Made by a program: the position numbers and the translations under genes
The notes under the pieces: generated by a model
Database searches by the model: none
Seen by the model: only the letters and a program-made list of their open reading frames with translations
Told to the model about the DNA's origin: nothing
Shown: in pieces, positions 49,869-60,128 of the stretch
How positions within the stretch are numbered: position 1 is the stretch's first letter
Layout of the letters: each line of letters starts with the position of its first letter
Assembly (NCBI GenBank): GCA_938023865.1
Contig: CALJDG010000048.1
Location: 1 to 64,000, forward strand
Direction: 5' to 3'
DNA from: an uncultured archaeon
GTDB lineage: Archaea; Thermoproteota; Bathyarchaeia; Bathyarchaeales; Bathycorpusculaceae
Length of the DNA stretch: 64,000 nt

Positions 49869-50768
49869 TTACCCTCTTCTCGCTTTTTCTATACCACATA
49901 GCACCTCAAAAACCACTTTGGCAGCCTGTGCAGCCGACACTCCACCATCATAGTTTGGCGCAATTTCGACCACATCAAAACCAATAACGCGTTTATCACA
50001 AACATCGCATAAAATGTCTAGCAAAGTGTAGCTTTCAAGACCGTCGGGTTCTGGATTTTGCACTGCTGGAGCATAAGCTGGATCCAGAACATCCATATCC
50101 AGAGACACATAAACACTTTTCACATCGGCTAGTTTCCGCTTCAAAACCCTCAGCGTCTGCTCCAACCCTTCTCTCCTAATTTGCTGGGCTGTTATGAACT
50201 CAATTCCAGCCTTATTAGCATAGTCAAGCTCCTCTCTGCAGACAGCCCTTGTGCCAACTTCCAAGATTTTAGCTGGTTTTAGCTGCTCATTTAGTCTCCG
50301 CATAAAGGTTGTGTGGGAAACCTTCAAGCCCATAAACTCGTCCCTCAAATCAAGATGGGCATCAAAACTCAAAACAGCCGTCTTGGAAGCTTTGCTGCCA
50401 AAACCTTTTAAAATGCCAAGCGTGACCGTGTGCTCCCCACCAATAGTAACTGGCGTTTTCCCAGCCTCAAAGATTTCGCCAACAACCCCAGCAAGTCTTT
50501 CAAGGGTCTGCTCCGTGTCTGCGGAAACATGCAAATCGCCTAAATCATGAATAAGCAATTCTTCAATATCTATGCCGCTGCGAAAACTGTAGGTTTCAAT
50601 GTTTAGGGAAGCCTCCCTTATAGCGTTGGGACCAAATCTAGCCCCCGTCCTATATGTACTGGTCACATCAAAAGGCACGCCTAAAACCACGTAGTCGGCT
50701 TCGTCGAAGGTTTTTTGAAAACCGCTGAAAATTGTGGAGTGCGAAATATACAAATTGCGGTAGCCCAC
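49869..50768 (-). CDS. speB: agmatinase/ureohydrolase
   Basis: GGEHTVTLGIL; SFDAHLDLRDEF; SLDMDVLDPAYAPAVQNPEPDGL. Confidence 0.95.
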   Translation of the reverse strand: MGYRNLYISHSTIFSGFQKTFDEADYVVLGVPFDVTSTYRTGARFGPNAIREASLNIETYSFRSGIDIEELLIHDLGDLHVSADTEQTLERLAGVVGEIFEAGKTPVTIGGEHTVTLGILKGFGSKASKTAVLSFDAHLDLRDEFMGLKVSHTTFMRRLNEQLKPAKILEVGTRAVCREELDYANKAGIEFITAQQIRREGLEQTLRVLKRKLADVKSVYVSLDMDVLDPAYAPAVQNPEPDGLESYTLLDILCDVCDKRVIGFDVVEIAPNYDGGVSAAQAAKVVFEVLCGIEKARRG

Positions 50769-50807
50769 CCTTTAATCCTTCCAGCTAGATAGATAACTTA
50801 AAACAGT

Positions 50808-50887
50808 TACCCTCGAAGTTTTAAACTCTTTTGCTTTATTATTCCTCATAAAAAGGTTTAAAACGAAAATATCTCAATTCGAGGGTA
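50808..50887. repeat. nested imperfect inverted repeat
   Basis: TACCCTCGAA (50808-50817) / TTCGAGGGTA (50878-50887); GTTTTAAAC (50818-50826) / GTTTAAAAC (50856-50864). Confidence 0.6.
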
Positions 50888-50979
50888 TACTTAGACTAAA
50901 ATGCCTCATCAAAGCATATGATTTATTAACTATGTGTGTTTCAATTTAATGCATTAATTTAGATAGCAGGGCGACAGAC

Positions 50980-51339
50980 ATGGGATTCAAGTCGAGGCTT
51001 AAAAATGAGAATATGGGTTTGTATTTAACCTCAATTTTTTACGCTGCTGCGGGCATCATCTGCTTTATTGTGTTAGCCGCAATAGATCTAGAGCTGGTTC
51101 ATATAGGCCTGATTGGCATAATAAGTTTAGCCACAGCTTACGGTTTGATAAGGCGTAGGCGCTGGGCCCTCTGGAGCGTTTTCGTCCTCTTCTTTACGAA
51201 TACGACTTTTGCTGTTTCCATGCTCTACTACACAGTGGGTGGTGACATTCTTATCGATGCAGCCATGATTTTATACTTGGTTCTAACATGGATTGCGACA
51301 ATTTTTCTGGCTGCTAGAAGGAAGAAGCTCGAATTTTAA
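50980..51339 (+). CDS. membrane protein
   Basis: Four TM segments in 119 aa. Confidence 0.65.
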   Translation: MGFKSRLKNENMGLYLTSIFYAAAGIICFIVLAAIDLELVHIGLIGIISLATAYGLIRRRRWALWSVFVLFFTNTTFAVSMLYYTVGGDILIDAAMILYLVLTWIATIFLAARRKKLEF

Positions 51340-52643
51340 ACATTAATATTCCTTAAGCTTCTTAAAAGGTGAACTGTGACCTCCTCCTCTGCATCCACAA
51401 ACTGCTGGTTTTTGGGGATTTCTATGAATCCGTCAGCCCTTAATAGGGTTGTTATGGCTCCAGAAAGCCCAGTTGGAACAGGTTCCGCTACGAACCGTTG
51501 TCTTTCGTCTCTTTTTAGTTTCACCATAATAAATGTACGTCTCCCCCTTGCTGAAAACATCCGTGTTGACGAAAAGGCCTTAAGAGTGGCAGTCTCCACC
51601 GTTTGTTTTCCAGCCATTCGTTTTATTATTGGGCGCACAAGCAAGTAAAATATTAACAGCGCAGAAGTTGGGTGTCCGGGAAGAGCGAAAACAGGCTTGC
51701 CATCCAAAACAGCAACCGTTGTTGGCTTTCCCGGTTTGGTAGCTATTCCGCAAACAATCACGCCTGGTTTTCCAAGAAGGCTGAGCGTTTGGGGAATGAC
51801 ATCTTTCGGTCCTACAGAGACTCCGCCCGAAGTCACAACAACGTCTGCCAACGTTAAAGCTCTTTTTAATGCATTTTCAATTTCATTCGGGTCGTCTGGG
51901 AAAACTCCCAGATAAACTGGTTTTCCGCCGCTTTCCACGACGGCTGCACTTAGGCTGTAAGCGTTAATATCATAAACTTTACCGGGAGCTAGTGATTTCC
52001 CTGGCTCTGTCACTTCCTCGCCTGTGGATAAAACTGCCACCCGCGGAATTTTGTAAACCTTGACTTTTGAAAATCCAACCGCTGCGATGGCTCCAATTTC
52101 TCTAGCACCTAAAAGCTGTCCTCGCTTGGCAACCATTCCGCCCCTTTTTATGTCTGCTCCAGCCTTCATAACGTTTTCATCTTTTGCCACTGCTGCATAA
52201 ACGTAGACTTCGCCGTTTTTTCGCTCAGTTTTTTCAGCTATGATAACGGCGTCTGCGCCTTCCGGAATTGGCGCGCCAGTCATTATTTCTGCTGCTGTTC
52301 CACGTTCCACTTTCACTTTTGGCATTTCACCGACGTTAACCGTTCCGCAAAGCATCAGCTTTACCGGTCTATTCTCATCTGCGCCAAAGGTGTCTCCCGC
52401 TTTAACGGCATAGCCATCCACTGTTGAGCGGCTGAAAGGTGGAATATCCAATGGGGCTATAATGTTTTCCGCTAGGACTCGATTGCAAGCCTCCAAAAGG
52501 GGGACTTCTTCTACACCCAGTGGTTTAGCCTTAAAATGCTTTTCTATAGCTCTTTTCGCGTCCTCAAAAGTGAAAAGTCTTCTAAACATTTTCATTGAAA
52601 ACCTCCAATGCGTCAAAAAGGTGAACTGGAACGGTTTCGTCAT
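51336..52643 (-). CDS. moeA: MoeA-family molybdopterin molybdenumtransferase
   Basis: PPFSRSTVDGYAVKAGDTFGA; VVTSGGVSVGPKDV; ALPGHPTSAL; real start probably at MKMFRRLF just after the upstream gene. Confidence 0.95.
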   Translation of the reverse strand: MTKPFQFTFLTHWRFSMKMFRRLFTFEDAKRAIEKHFKAKPLGVEEVPLLEACNRVLAENIIAPLDIPPFSRSTVDGYAVKAGDTFGADENRPVKLMLCGTVNVGEMPKVKVERGTAAEIMTGAPIPEGADAVIIAEKTERKNGEVYVYAAVAKDENVMKAGADIKRGGMVAKRGQLLGAREIGAIAAVGFSKVKVYKIPRVAVLSTGEEVTEPGKSLAPGKVYDINAYSLSAAVVESGGKPVYLGVFPDDPNEIENALKRALTLADVVVTSGGVSVGPKDVIPQTLSLLGKPGVIVCGIATKPGKPTTVAVLDGKPVFALPGHPTSALLIFYLLVRPIIKRMAGKQTVETATLKAFSSTRMFSARGRRTFIMVKLKRDERQRFVAEPVPTGLSGAITTLLRADGFIEIPKNQQFVDAEEEVTVHLLRSLRNINV

Positions 52644-53832
52644 CCTCTAGTCCATCGCGGTTTTCAGGCACAATAATGTAGCCGTTGGCCCTCGTCAATG
52701 TTGAAATTATGCCGGAGCCCCTAGCACTTATAGGCTCAGCGTAAAACTCTCCATTCTGCTTGAAAACACGGACTCGAACAAAGGTTTTTCTCCCAAGGAC
52801 TGTTGATGTCCGCCTTGTTAGTCTCGCCACCACAATAGGTCTAGACTCGTTTTCAATGCCCAATATTCTGAGGATTAGGGGTCTAGCGAAAACCTCAAAG
52901 CCAAAGAAGGCTGCAACTGGATTACCTGAAAGCACTATTATTGGCTTACTATCTACAACGGCTAGGGCTGTTGGCATGGCTGGGCGCATTGCAATGCCAT
53001 GGACAATAACGCCTGGTTTGCCAAGCTCGTTTATGGCTGTTGGAACTAAGTCGGATACCCCGACACTTGTGCCGCCAGTAGTTACCGCTACATCCGCCTT
53101 TTTCAACCCATGCTTTAGTTTTTGTTTAATTTCATCAATATCGTCTTTGGCTATTCCCAAGTCTATAGGTTCGGCGCCCAGCTCATGGCATAAGGACGCG
53201 AGCATAATCCTATTTGTCTCATATATTTGGTCTTGCCTTAGCTTTTCTCCAGCTTCGACAAGCTCGTTTCCGGTTGCCAAAATTGCCACTTTCGGTTTTT
53301 TAAAAACTGGCACTTCGCTTATACCGAGCGCCGATATTAGGGCTAAATGATGGGGTTTTAGGCGTGTTCTGGCTTTCGCTGCAACCTCGCCCTTTGCTAT
53401 GTCTTCTCCCCGCTTTGAAACATTTTCGCTTGGCGTGACAGCCGTCCAAACCTCTATTAGGCTGTCACCGACACGCCTAACATCTTCCAACATTAAAACA
53501 GCGTCTGCCCCTATTGGTAAACGATTTCCGGTCCAAACTTGCTTAGCTTCGCCCTTTTTCACTTCGCTTCCACTCGTAAGTTTTAGGGTTTTTGGTTTAA
53601 ACTGGGAAGCCCCAAAAGTGTCTCTGGCTTTAACGGCATAACCATCAACAGCAGAACGGTCAAATCTCGGCAAGTTTTCCCCTGCGATTAAGTCGTCTGC
53701 CAAAACACGATTAAGCGCATCCCATATGGGAACCAATTCGATTTTCCAACGCCTAAATTTTTGGTTATCGAAAAAGAGTTTTTTCGCTTCCTCAATTGTT
53801 GTTAGTTTTTGGAAGCCCCTTAGCCTAACCAA
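52582..53832 (-). CDS. moeA: MoeA-family molybdopterin molybdenumtransferase (second paralog)
   Basis: LPRFDRSAVDGYAVKARDTFGA; VTTGGTSVGVSDL; VLSGNPVAAF. Confidence 0.95.
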   Translation of the reverse strand: MVRLRGFQKLTTIEEAKKLFFDNQKFRRWKIELVPIWDALNRVLADDLIAGENLPRFDRSAVDGYAVKARDTFGASQFKPKTLKLTSGSEVKKGEAKQVWTGNRLPIGADAVLMLEDVRRVGDSLIEVWTAVTPSENVSKRGEDIAKGEVAAKARTRLKPHHLALISALGISEVPVFKKPKVAILATGNELVEAGEKLRQDQIYETNRIMLASLCHELGAEPIDLGIAKDDIDEIKQKLKHGLKKADVAVTTGGTSVGVSDLVPTAINELGKPGVIVHGIAMRPAMPTALAVVDSKPIIVLSGNPVAAFFGFEVFARPLILRILGIENESRPIVVARLTRRTSTVLGRKTFVRVRVFKQNGEFYAEPISARGSGIISTLTRANGYIIVPENRDGLEDDETVPVHLFDALEVFNENV

Positions 53833-53897
53833 AATAAAAGGCCCCTATAATCAGCACACAAACTTAATAAAAAAGGTATCGCAAAGAAACTTTGAAC

Positions 53898-54761
53898 TTA
53901 GGTTTTAATTTCTTTTCTTAGGATGTCCCGCATTTTTATGGCGTCCACGTCTAACACTGGGCTCTCACTTATTATGACGGGGTTAAGCCTAAAATTGGCT
54001 AAGACCCTTGCGAGCATCTCAAATTCTGGTCCATAGCCAGCCTCATCCATGGTATGGTGGCATCTTTCCCCCTTATCAGTGAACTCAACTTTTGTGAAGT
54101 GGCAATGCATGTTTTTGACAGCCTCGGTTCCCAAACGCCTCTCGATTTCTTCCACAACTATGCAGAAGTCGTTAACAGTTTTGAAGCGTCCATGGTCCCT
54201 CGCGTGCAAGTGCGCCCAGTCTATCACAGGCTGGGTTTGCTCAACCTGTTCGCATAAAGCTAAAACTTCTTCTAAACTGCCAAACTGGGTCGGCTTTCCC
54301 ATAGTTTCAGGACCAATCCGCACATCTGTTATGCTAAGAGACCTCAGCCTTTCAACAACGTCTTTTAGAGCCCCGAGGCATGCCTTAAAAACGTCTTTGG
54401 GAGGTTTTCTTCCATAAAAACCCGGATGAAAGACAACAATTTTAGAGCCCATCCATTTGGAAGCGGCGGCACACGCTATTAGGCGATCTTTGCTGGCTTC
54501 AACAGTTTCCTTCTCGCCGCACAAGTTTATGAAGTAAGAACCGTGAAGGCTTAAGAGGACATCGTTCTCCTTAGCCTTCAATCCAAGGTTTTCAGCTTCC
54601 TCCCTCCGCATTTGGGGCTTCCCGCCCCAACGCACAGCTTGGTACTCAAAAGCATCCAACCCCTCTTCCCGCAAGAGTCTCGGGATATCCGTTAAGGAGG
54701 CTTTCATAGCCCTAAAACTTGGAGGAACCCCCGCCGGACCGAATCTTGGACGGTCAGCCAT
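53898..54761 (-). CDS. endonuclease IV-like (AP endonuclease family 2) TIM-barrel protein
   Basis: LSLHGSYFINLCG; VFHPGFYG; GPETMGKPTQFGSLEEVLALC; DWAHLHAR. Confidence 0.88.
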   Translation of the reverse strand: MADRPRFGPAGVPPSFRAMKASLTDIPRLLREEGLDAFEYQAVRWGGKPQMRREEAENLGLKAKENDVLLSLHGSYFINLCGEKETVEASKDRLIACAAASKWMGSKIVVFHPGFYGRKPPKDVFKACLGALKDVVERLRSLSITDVRIGPETMGKPTQFGSLEEVLALCEQVEQTQPVIDWAHLHARDHGRFKTVNDFCIVVEEIERRLGTEAVKNMHCHFTKVEFTDKGERCHHTMDEAGYGPEFEMLARVLANFRLNPVIISESPVLDVDAIKMRDILRKEIKT

Positions 54762-54771
54762 TCAAGAGCCT

Positions 54772-55656
54772 CTAACTTCTCTTTGCCTTCCTAAAGCGAT
54801 AACTTTTTCGCGTTAAAAATCCATAAAAGATCACCGCCAAGGCCGAAACCCAAGCTGCAACATTTTGAAAAACGATATATTTACCGATTGGAGGCAAATT
54901 CACAAGAGGCTTAACTAGGCCTACAAGGGCCGAAACGAAACCTCTCAAAGTTGGGGCAGCAGAAATTATGGCATTATTTATTGATGAACAAAGCCAACCG
55001 ATGGGACCAAGAGCTTCAACAAAACCTTTTAAACCATTATTAACAGACTTTACAAACTCAAGAAGGGGACTATTTCCGCGATAAATGGTTGAAAAAGTCC
55101 CATATATAAGCCCGGGAAAAGCAACAACTGAAACTAGTAGAATTAAGGATGAAAAAACCAAAATTGTTATTATAGCGCTTTTTATCGTCGCCCTTGCAAA
55201 GCTAACCTTGTTCCGGATGTAAGAGATCCCTTTAATCCGTAAAATTCCAGATTTCATCTTTGCGAATAAATTCCTTACAGCGCCACCTGCTATGAAAGTG
55301 AACTCTTTCCCTGTTTTTTGGTCTTGCTCCTTCCTTTGCGGCTTAGTTTTGGGTTTTCCTTCAGGCGGTTTTTGAGGCTGCATAGCTGCATATTTTGTCA
55401 TGCAAATCCAACTGAAGGCAAGGGTTATAGTAACTGATAATGGAACGAGGTGAAAGAGCGGACTCACAACGATAGTTATCGTCCAGCCAGTCCATGGAAT
55501 TTGGAAACTTCCTTTCAGAGGGTTTTCTTCCCTTACTCCGAGGGAAATGGCAAAAATGACAATGGCATATTCAATTAGGGAAGTTATTATGAGAAAAAGT
55601 ATTATTGCCATTAAACCCTTAAGAGATGCCCACCGAACTATCAGACGTTTAGACAA
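54772..55656 (-). CDS. multi-TM membrane protein of unknown function
   Basis: Several TM segments; conserved-looking K/R-rich cytoplasmic loop. Confidence 0.65.
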   Translation of the reverse strand: MSKRLIVRWASLKGLMAIILFLIITSLIEYAIVIFAISLGVREENPLKGSFQIPWTGWTITIVVSPLFHLVPLSVTITLAFSWICMTKYAAMQPQKPPEGKPKTKPQRKEQDQKTGKEFTFIAGGAVRNLFAKMKSGILRIKGISYIRNKVSFARATIKSAIITILVFSSLILLVSVVAFPGLIYGTFSTIYRGNSPLLEFVKSVNNGLKGFVEALGPIGWLCSSINNAIISAAPTLRGFVSALVGLVKPLVNLPPIGKYIVFQNVAAWVSALAVIFYGFLTRKSYRFRKAKRS

Positions 55657-55754
55657 TTAACCACCACTTGTGCTTCTTTAAATTTGCTTTAAAAATATAG
55701 GGAATCATGTTAAAAAACGTGACTGTTGTAACTTTGCTAATCATATAGCTTAGT

Positions 55755-55913
55755 CTAACGTAATGGAAATTCATGCCCGCACTTTGGACATTTTGCATAG
55801 CTGCACTGCACGGTTGATGGGCACCCTGAACATGCAAAGGCTCTTCCGTAAGATATGTCAAACGTGAAGCCGCACTTAGGACAGTGTACAGGCCTTTTTG
55901 TTTTTAAGCCCAT
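55755..55913 (-). CDS. 52-aa Cys-rich zinc-ribbon protein
   Basis: MGLKTKRPVHCPKCGFTFDISYGRAFACSGCPSTVQCSYAKCPKCGHEFPLR; not in ORF track. Confidence 0.75.
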   Translation of the reverse strand: MGLKTKRPVHCPKCGFTFDISYGRAFACSGCPSTVQCSYAKCPKCGHEFPLR

Positions 55914-56056
55914 TTAGTGCACCATTCAAACGACGAGCGCAGCAATACTTTAAAACCTTTCGAATAAACGTGCCTTTATGGAAAGTTTTAACAGTAACAA
56001 GTTTTAAATTAATTTTGAGCCTTTAAATGCTGGTTTAAAAATCTCGGTACGGGAAA

Positions 56057-57034
56057 TTGATGCAAACTGAAAAACTTGAAAGGATGAAGCTATATAAAGA
56101 CTTGCATGTTCAGGTTTTCTTAAATAAATTTATAAGCGGCGAAATAAGCGAGCTACAACCCACCTTCGATCCAAAGTTTGGTTATAGATATGCTGAAGTT
56201 GAAGCAATCTTGGGGGGTTCCTCAAAAGTTGAGGATTTCTTGAACAAGCTTTATGAAACAAAAGTTATAAAGCGAAAGCTCTACGACAAGATATTATACT
56301 GTCCAAATTGCGGTTCCCAGAACATTTCAACTCACTATTGTTGCCCATACTGCAAATCCTTCAACATAAAGAAAGGCTCACTTATCGAGCATGTTAAATG
56401 TGGTTATATGGATGTTGAAGAAGACTTCAGAAAGGGCAAAAAGCTTGTCTGTCCTAAATGCCGCGAAGAACTAAAAAAACCAGACGTAGATCATAGGAAG
56501 GCTGGAATATGGTGCACATGCAAGGACTGTGGTAAAAGCTTTGACATACCTGTTATAAAGCATTTTTGCAGAGATTGCCAAGCCGGCTTCACTTTTGAGG
56601 ATGTGGAAATTCGAGATGTTTACACGTATACATTAAATGAAGAAGTGAAAGGCGAAATAACAGCAGGATGGATTTTTGTTGCGCCAATAAAAGAGTTTCT
56701 CATCGAGAGCGGGTTTGTAGTGGAGGCTCCAGCCTTCTTAAAAGGCAAGTCGGGTGCGAACCATATGTTTGACATATCCGCCTATAAAAAGGGAAACGCT
56801 AGAAAAGTGACCGTGATGGATGTGGCAACTGCAACAGAAGACGCGGTTTCAGAACAGCCAGTGATAGCCTTATTCGCAAAAATATACGACGTGGCGCCAG
56901 ACAGCGCCATCCTCATAGCTATCCCAAAGCTAGGAGATAACGCAAAAAAAATGGCTGATCTTTACAACATCAAAGTTATAGAGGGAAAAAATGCGAAAGG
57001 AATAACAAACGCCCTTAAAGAGAAATTATTTTAG
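56057..57034 (+). CDS. TackOD1-like metal-binding protein
   Basis: YCPNCGSQNISTHYCCPYCKSFNIKKGSLIEHVKCGYMDVEEDF plus further Cys pairs and a C-terminal nuclease-like/receiver-like domain. Confidence 0.75.
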   Translation: MMQTEKLERMKLYKDLHVQVFLNKFISGEISELQPTFDPKFGYRYAEVEAILGGSSKVEDFLNKLYETKVIKRKLYDKILYCPNCGSQNISTHYCCPYCKSFNIKKGSLIEHVKCGYMDVEEDFRKGKKLVCPKCREELKKPDVDHRKAGIWCTCKDCGKSFDIPVIKHFCRDCQAGFTFEDVEIRDVYTYTLNEEVKGEITAGWIFVAPIKEFLIESGFVVEAPAFLKGKSGANHMFDISAYKKGNARKVTVMDVATATEDAVSEQPVIALFAKIYDVAPDSAILIAIPKLGDNAKKMADLYNIKVIEGKNAKGITNALKEKLF

Positions 57035-57047
57035 AAACCCCCAAGCA

Positions 57048-58868
57048 TTACTTAACTAAGGAGACCGCGATATTTCCGGCTTCTGTGATAACTTTAACCA
57101 TATAGGCACCTTTAGGCCAAAGTATGTCTTCCCTAAGGTAATAGGCAGTTTCGCCGGAGTTTAGGAATCGGTTTTCCTCGTAACGAACATGATGGGTGGC
57201 GTTGATTACCCATAAAGAAACAATGTGAACTGTTGTTATGCCAACATTTCTAATCTTTATAAGAACCCCATTAAAAATTACTTGTACTCCAAAAAAGTCC
57301 AAATAAATTGTCGTCTGGGTTGTATCTGGCCCTGAGTCATTGATTATTAAATTTAGAATACCGTTGTTATCGATATAATTTTGCCAGTTAAGCAAAGTTA
57401 CATTATAATATTTGAACGATGAAGAAATACCAAACTGGGCAATTACATCTCGCTGTCTACTTATCCGGTTATAAGCTTTTAAAATCAAAGTCTCAAGGTT
57501 ATCGCTTGCTTTTACACGAAGGCTAACATTTATAGACCTTATAGAACTTGGCAAAAAATTTCTAATGTTCGCTGTAAATTCTCCCATTATACTTAAAGTA
57601 AAATCGCTGCCATTTTGAATACTGAATTTTAACTCGATTAGATCGGCTTTAAAATTAAAGGGATTAGAGGTAGATTTAACACATGTAACCTTTAGCCTCC
57701 ATTCGCCATTATAATCAATATAACGGTTAATGTTAGATGTTATGTTCTTTCTTAACAAGAAGTCGTTCGTCCCTATAATGGAAGAGGTATATCCGTCCTC
57801 TCCGACTTCGGAGTATCTACCAGCCTGGTAATCATAAAGCTGGAATACGGCTGTTACTGAGTCACTTGTAGAGCTGCTGTCTATAGCCAAAGTGGCTTGC
57901 GTCCAAGAGGCCAAAGTAACATTTCCTAAAAATTCAACTTCAACCCTATGTTCTAAATCCATCTCGTAAGTGCAGTAAATGCAGTATTGGTAATTATTGT
58001 GCTGCGAGTCGGTTGGATTGCTTGGCGAATTATAATTATTAGAAGTATCATAGTGTCCTTGATCCGCAAAGCCTTGTGTATAGTAGAATCTTATGGAGTT
58101 ATTAGGTATTATCATCAGCACATATTGAGTGTCGGGTTCCAAGATTGGCGGAGAAGAGAAAGTAGCTGTCCACCACTGCAACGTTGCAGAAATAGAAATG
58201 GACTCTGTTATTGCTATTATCTGCATGTCACTGTGGCGTACAATTATACATTTTACATTTCTTGTTCCGCTGCTGCTGCGCCCATAAAAAGAGATGCTTT
58301 TGGCGGTTATGTAGGCTGATGGTGAAATGAAAAGGCTACCGTACATTTGATTCCCTCCGACAGAAACATAATTTGTGCCAGTAGCAGTGTTACCTAATAC
58401 ATCTGTTAAATTTTCAGATGAGTAGCTGCCAAAGATAAGGTATATGTTATCATCGTTTTTTAGATCATCTACTGAACCATCAATGTAACTTGTTAACCCT
58501 AGAATTGTATACTCGGATGGTGACGATGATATAAATGCGTTATTATAAGTGGATTCTTCAACGAAAGTTTGATAAGCATTATCTTGGGGATGCCAAGTGT
58601 CCTCATAAGTTCCTCCAATACAGTGACCTATTTCTAAGATATATTCGGTGGTGCTAGTAAACCATGGAGATTTATCGCTGGCGTAGGTTATTTCGATTTT
58701 CTCTTGCGCTTTTTCCCAGTCTAGCTGATTCATTTGATAGCTCCATAAAACTACGTTAGCAACTATAACTGTAATTAGAATTAGGCTCAGCATTACAACT
58801 AGAACATTACTTACGCCATACTTATCTTTGTTTAGCCTTTTATGGCGCCTTGTAATAGCCTCCAACAT
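57048..58868 (-). CDS. large archaeal pilin-like surface protein
   Basis: Type IV pilin-like N-terminus KDKYGVSNVLVVMLSLILITVIVANVVLWSYQMNQLDWEKAQEKIEI followed by about 550 aa beta/Ser/Thr-rich ectodomain. Confidence 0.75.
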   Translation of the reverse strand: MLEAITRRHKRLNKDKYGVSNVLVVMLSLILITVIVANVVLWSYQMNQLDWEKAQEKIEITYASDKSPWFTSTTEYILEIGHCIGGTYEDTWHPQDNAYQTFVEESTYNNAFISSSPSEYTILGLTSYIDGSVDDLKNDDNIYLIFGSYSSENLTDVLGNTATGTNYVSVGGNQMYGSLFISPSAYITAKSISFYGRSSSGTRNVKCIIVRHSDMQIIAITESISISATLQWWTATFSSPPILEPDTQYVLMIIPNNSIRFYYTQGFADQGHYDTSNNYNSPSNPTDSQHNNYQYCIYCTYEMDLEHRVEVEFLGNVTLASWTQATLAIDSSSTSDSVTAVFQLYDYQAGRYSEVGEDGYTSSIIGTNDFLLRKNITSNINRYIDYNGEWRLKVTCVKSTSNPFNFKADLIELKFSIQNGSDFTLSIMGEFTANIRNFLPSSIRSINVSLRVKASDNLETLILKAYNRISRQRDVIAQFGISSSFKYYNVTLLNWQNYIDNNGILNLIINDSGPDTTQTTIYLDFFGVQVIFNGVLIKIRNVGITTVHIVSLWVINATHHVRYEENRFLNSGETAYYLREDILWPKGAYMVKVITEAGNIAVSLVK

Positions 58869-59274
58869 GGGTTCCCCTCATTGTTACAACATCTAAATGG
58901 TACAGGATATTTGATGTCCAACTGTAAGTGATGTTAAGCCAGCCGTGGTCGCCCAATTCCAGTTCTAGGGTTGGCGACGAACAGCGGGTGTGGTTTATGT
59001 AAACTGTGGATACCCGTATTGGCACTTTTCCAACATTGCGAAGGTAAATGCTTATTTGACGTGTTCCAGTAGTAGTCGCATCGTTGAACCAGACGTCTTC
59101 TATAATTAGGCGTTCGCCCATAGTTTCGCGAAGGTTTGTTGTTATGACGTATGTGGTGGTGGCGGCTATCGACATAGCGGCAACAGCAACAACCATAAGA
59201 AGCAAGTTGCTTAATACCGGGGTTATGGCCCGCTTGTCTTTGAAAAATCTCAAAAACCTCAGCATATTCACCAC
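58840..59274 (-). CDS. archaellin/type IV pilin-like protein
   Basis: KDKRAITPVLSNLLLMVVAVAAMSIAATTTYVI N-terminal hydrophobic segment. Confidence 0.8.
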   Translation of the reverse strand: MVNMLRFLRFFKDKRAITPVLSNLLLMVVAVAAMSIAATTTYVITTNLRETMGERLIIEDVWFNDATTTGTRQISIYLRNVGKVPIRVSTVYINHTRCSSPTLELELGDHGWLNITYSWTSNILYHLDVVTMRGTHVGGYYKAP

Positions 59275-59282
59275 GGATCACC

Positions 59283-60128
59283 TCATAGGAGGAGTCTTAT
59301 GGCTAAGTAGCCGCACACCATCATCACCAGACTATGCTTCAGCCCGGCACTTACTGTGCCCTCACCCATCTTTCCAGCCACCAAACCGCCGAAGAAGCCT
59401 TGAATCGCAGTCATATGCAGAAATAGGCGTTTTATTTCCGCCGGCGTCATGATGGCTGTTCCAAGGATAGGCAATCCTTGTATTTCCACAAAGAAAGATT
59501 TGAAAAGTAACACTATGGTGAATAAGAAGACAAAGAAAGCTACATGAATTATGGCAATATATGGTCTTGTACGATTTCGCCGCTCTTTGTGAAGGATAAG
59601 GGTTGACTGGATAAACTTGCCCATCGGGTCGAAGACCTTCTCCACGTGTCCGCCAGAGCGATTAGCCTCAATTATGAGCGGTATGGTTCTATGTATAAGA
59701 ACGGTGTTAACTCGCCTAGCAAATGCGATCAGGGCTTCTTCCAAAGTCATACCCCAAGAGATTTGAGCATTCACCTTCCGTAGCTCAGCCGTTAAAGATC
59801 CGAAATCCCTTTTCGCCGCTTCATCCAAAGCTCTGGGCAGGGTCATGCCCGTTTCCTGTGCTTGCACGATGCTTCTGAATAGGTCTGGTAAGTGCTCGTC
59901 TATGGTTCTCTTCCACCTATAATCGATATAGTTCATGATCGTTGGCGGTGTGAAGGCTGCAATAACGGCGAAAAACACAAACTCGTCAAAAATTGTTGTG
60001 CTCCAAGCCGTGAGAAAACCGAAAACTATTATTGAGATTGCTAGGATGCCTGACAAAACCCAGACAATTTTTTTGACTGTTTCCCCAACTTTTGGCATAC
60101 GCACCCTACCACTTTGGCGAGACAGCAT
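59283..60128 (-). CDS. type II secretion F / TadC-like membrane protein
   Basis: PDLFRSIVQAQETGMTLPRALDEAAKRDFGSLTAELRKVNAQISWGMTLEEAL. Confidence 0.9.
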   Translation of the reverse strand: MLSRQSGRVRMPKVGETVKKIVWVLSGILAISIIVFGFLTAWSTTIFDEFVFFAVIAAFTPPTIMNYIDYRWKRTIDEHLPDLFRSIVQAQETGMTLPRALDEAAKRDFGSLTAELRKVNAQISWGMTLEEALIAFARRVNTVLIHRTIPLIIEANRSGGHVEKVFDPMGKFIQSTLILHKERRNRTRPYIAIIHVAFFVFLFTIVLLFKSFFVEIQGLPILGTAIMTPAEIKRLFLHMTAIQGFFGGLVAGKMGEGTVSAGLKHSLVMMVCGYLAIRLLL

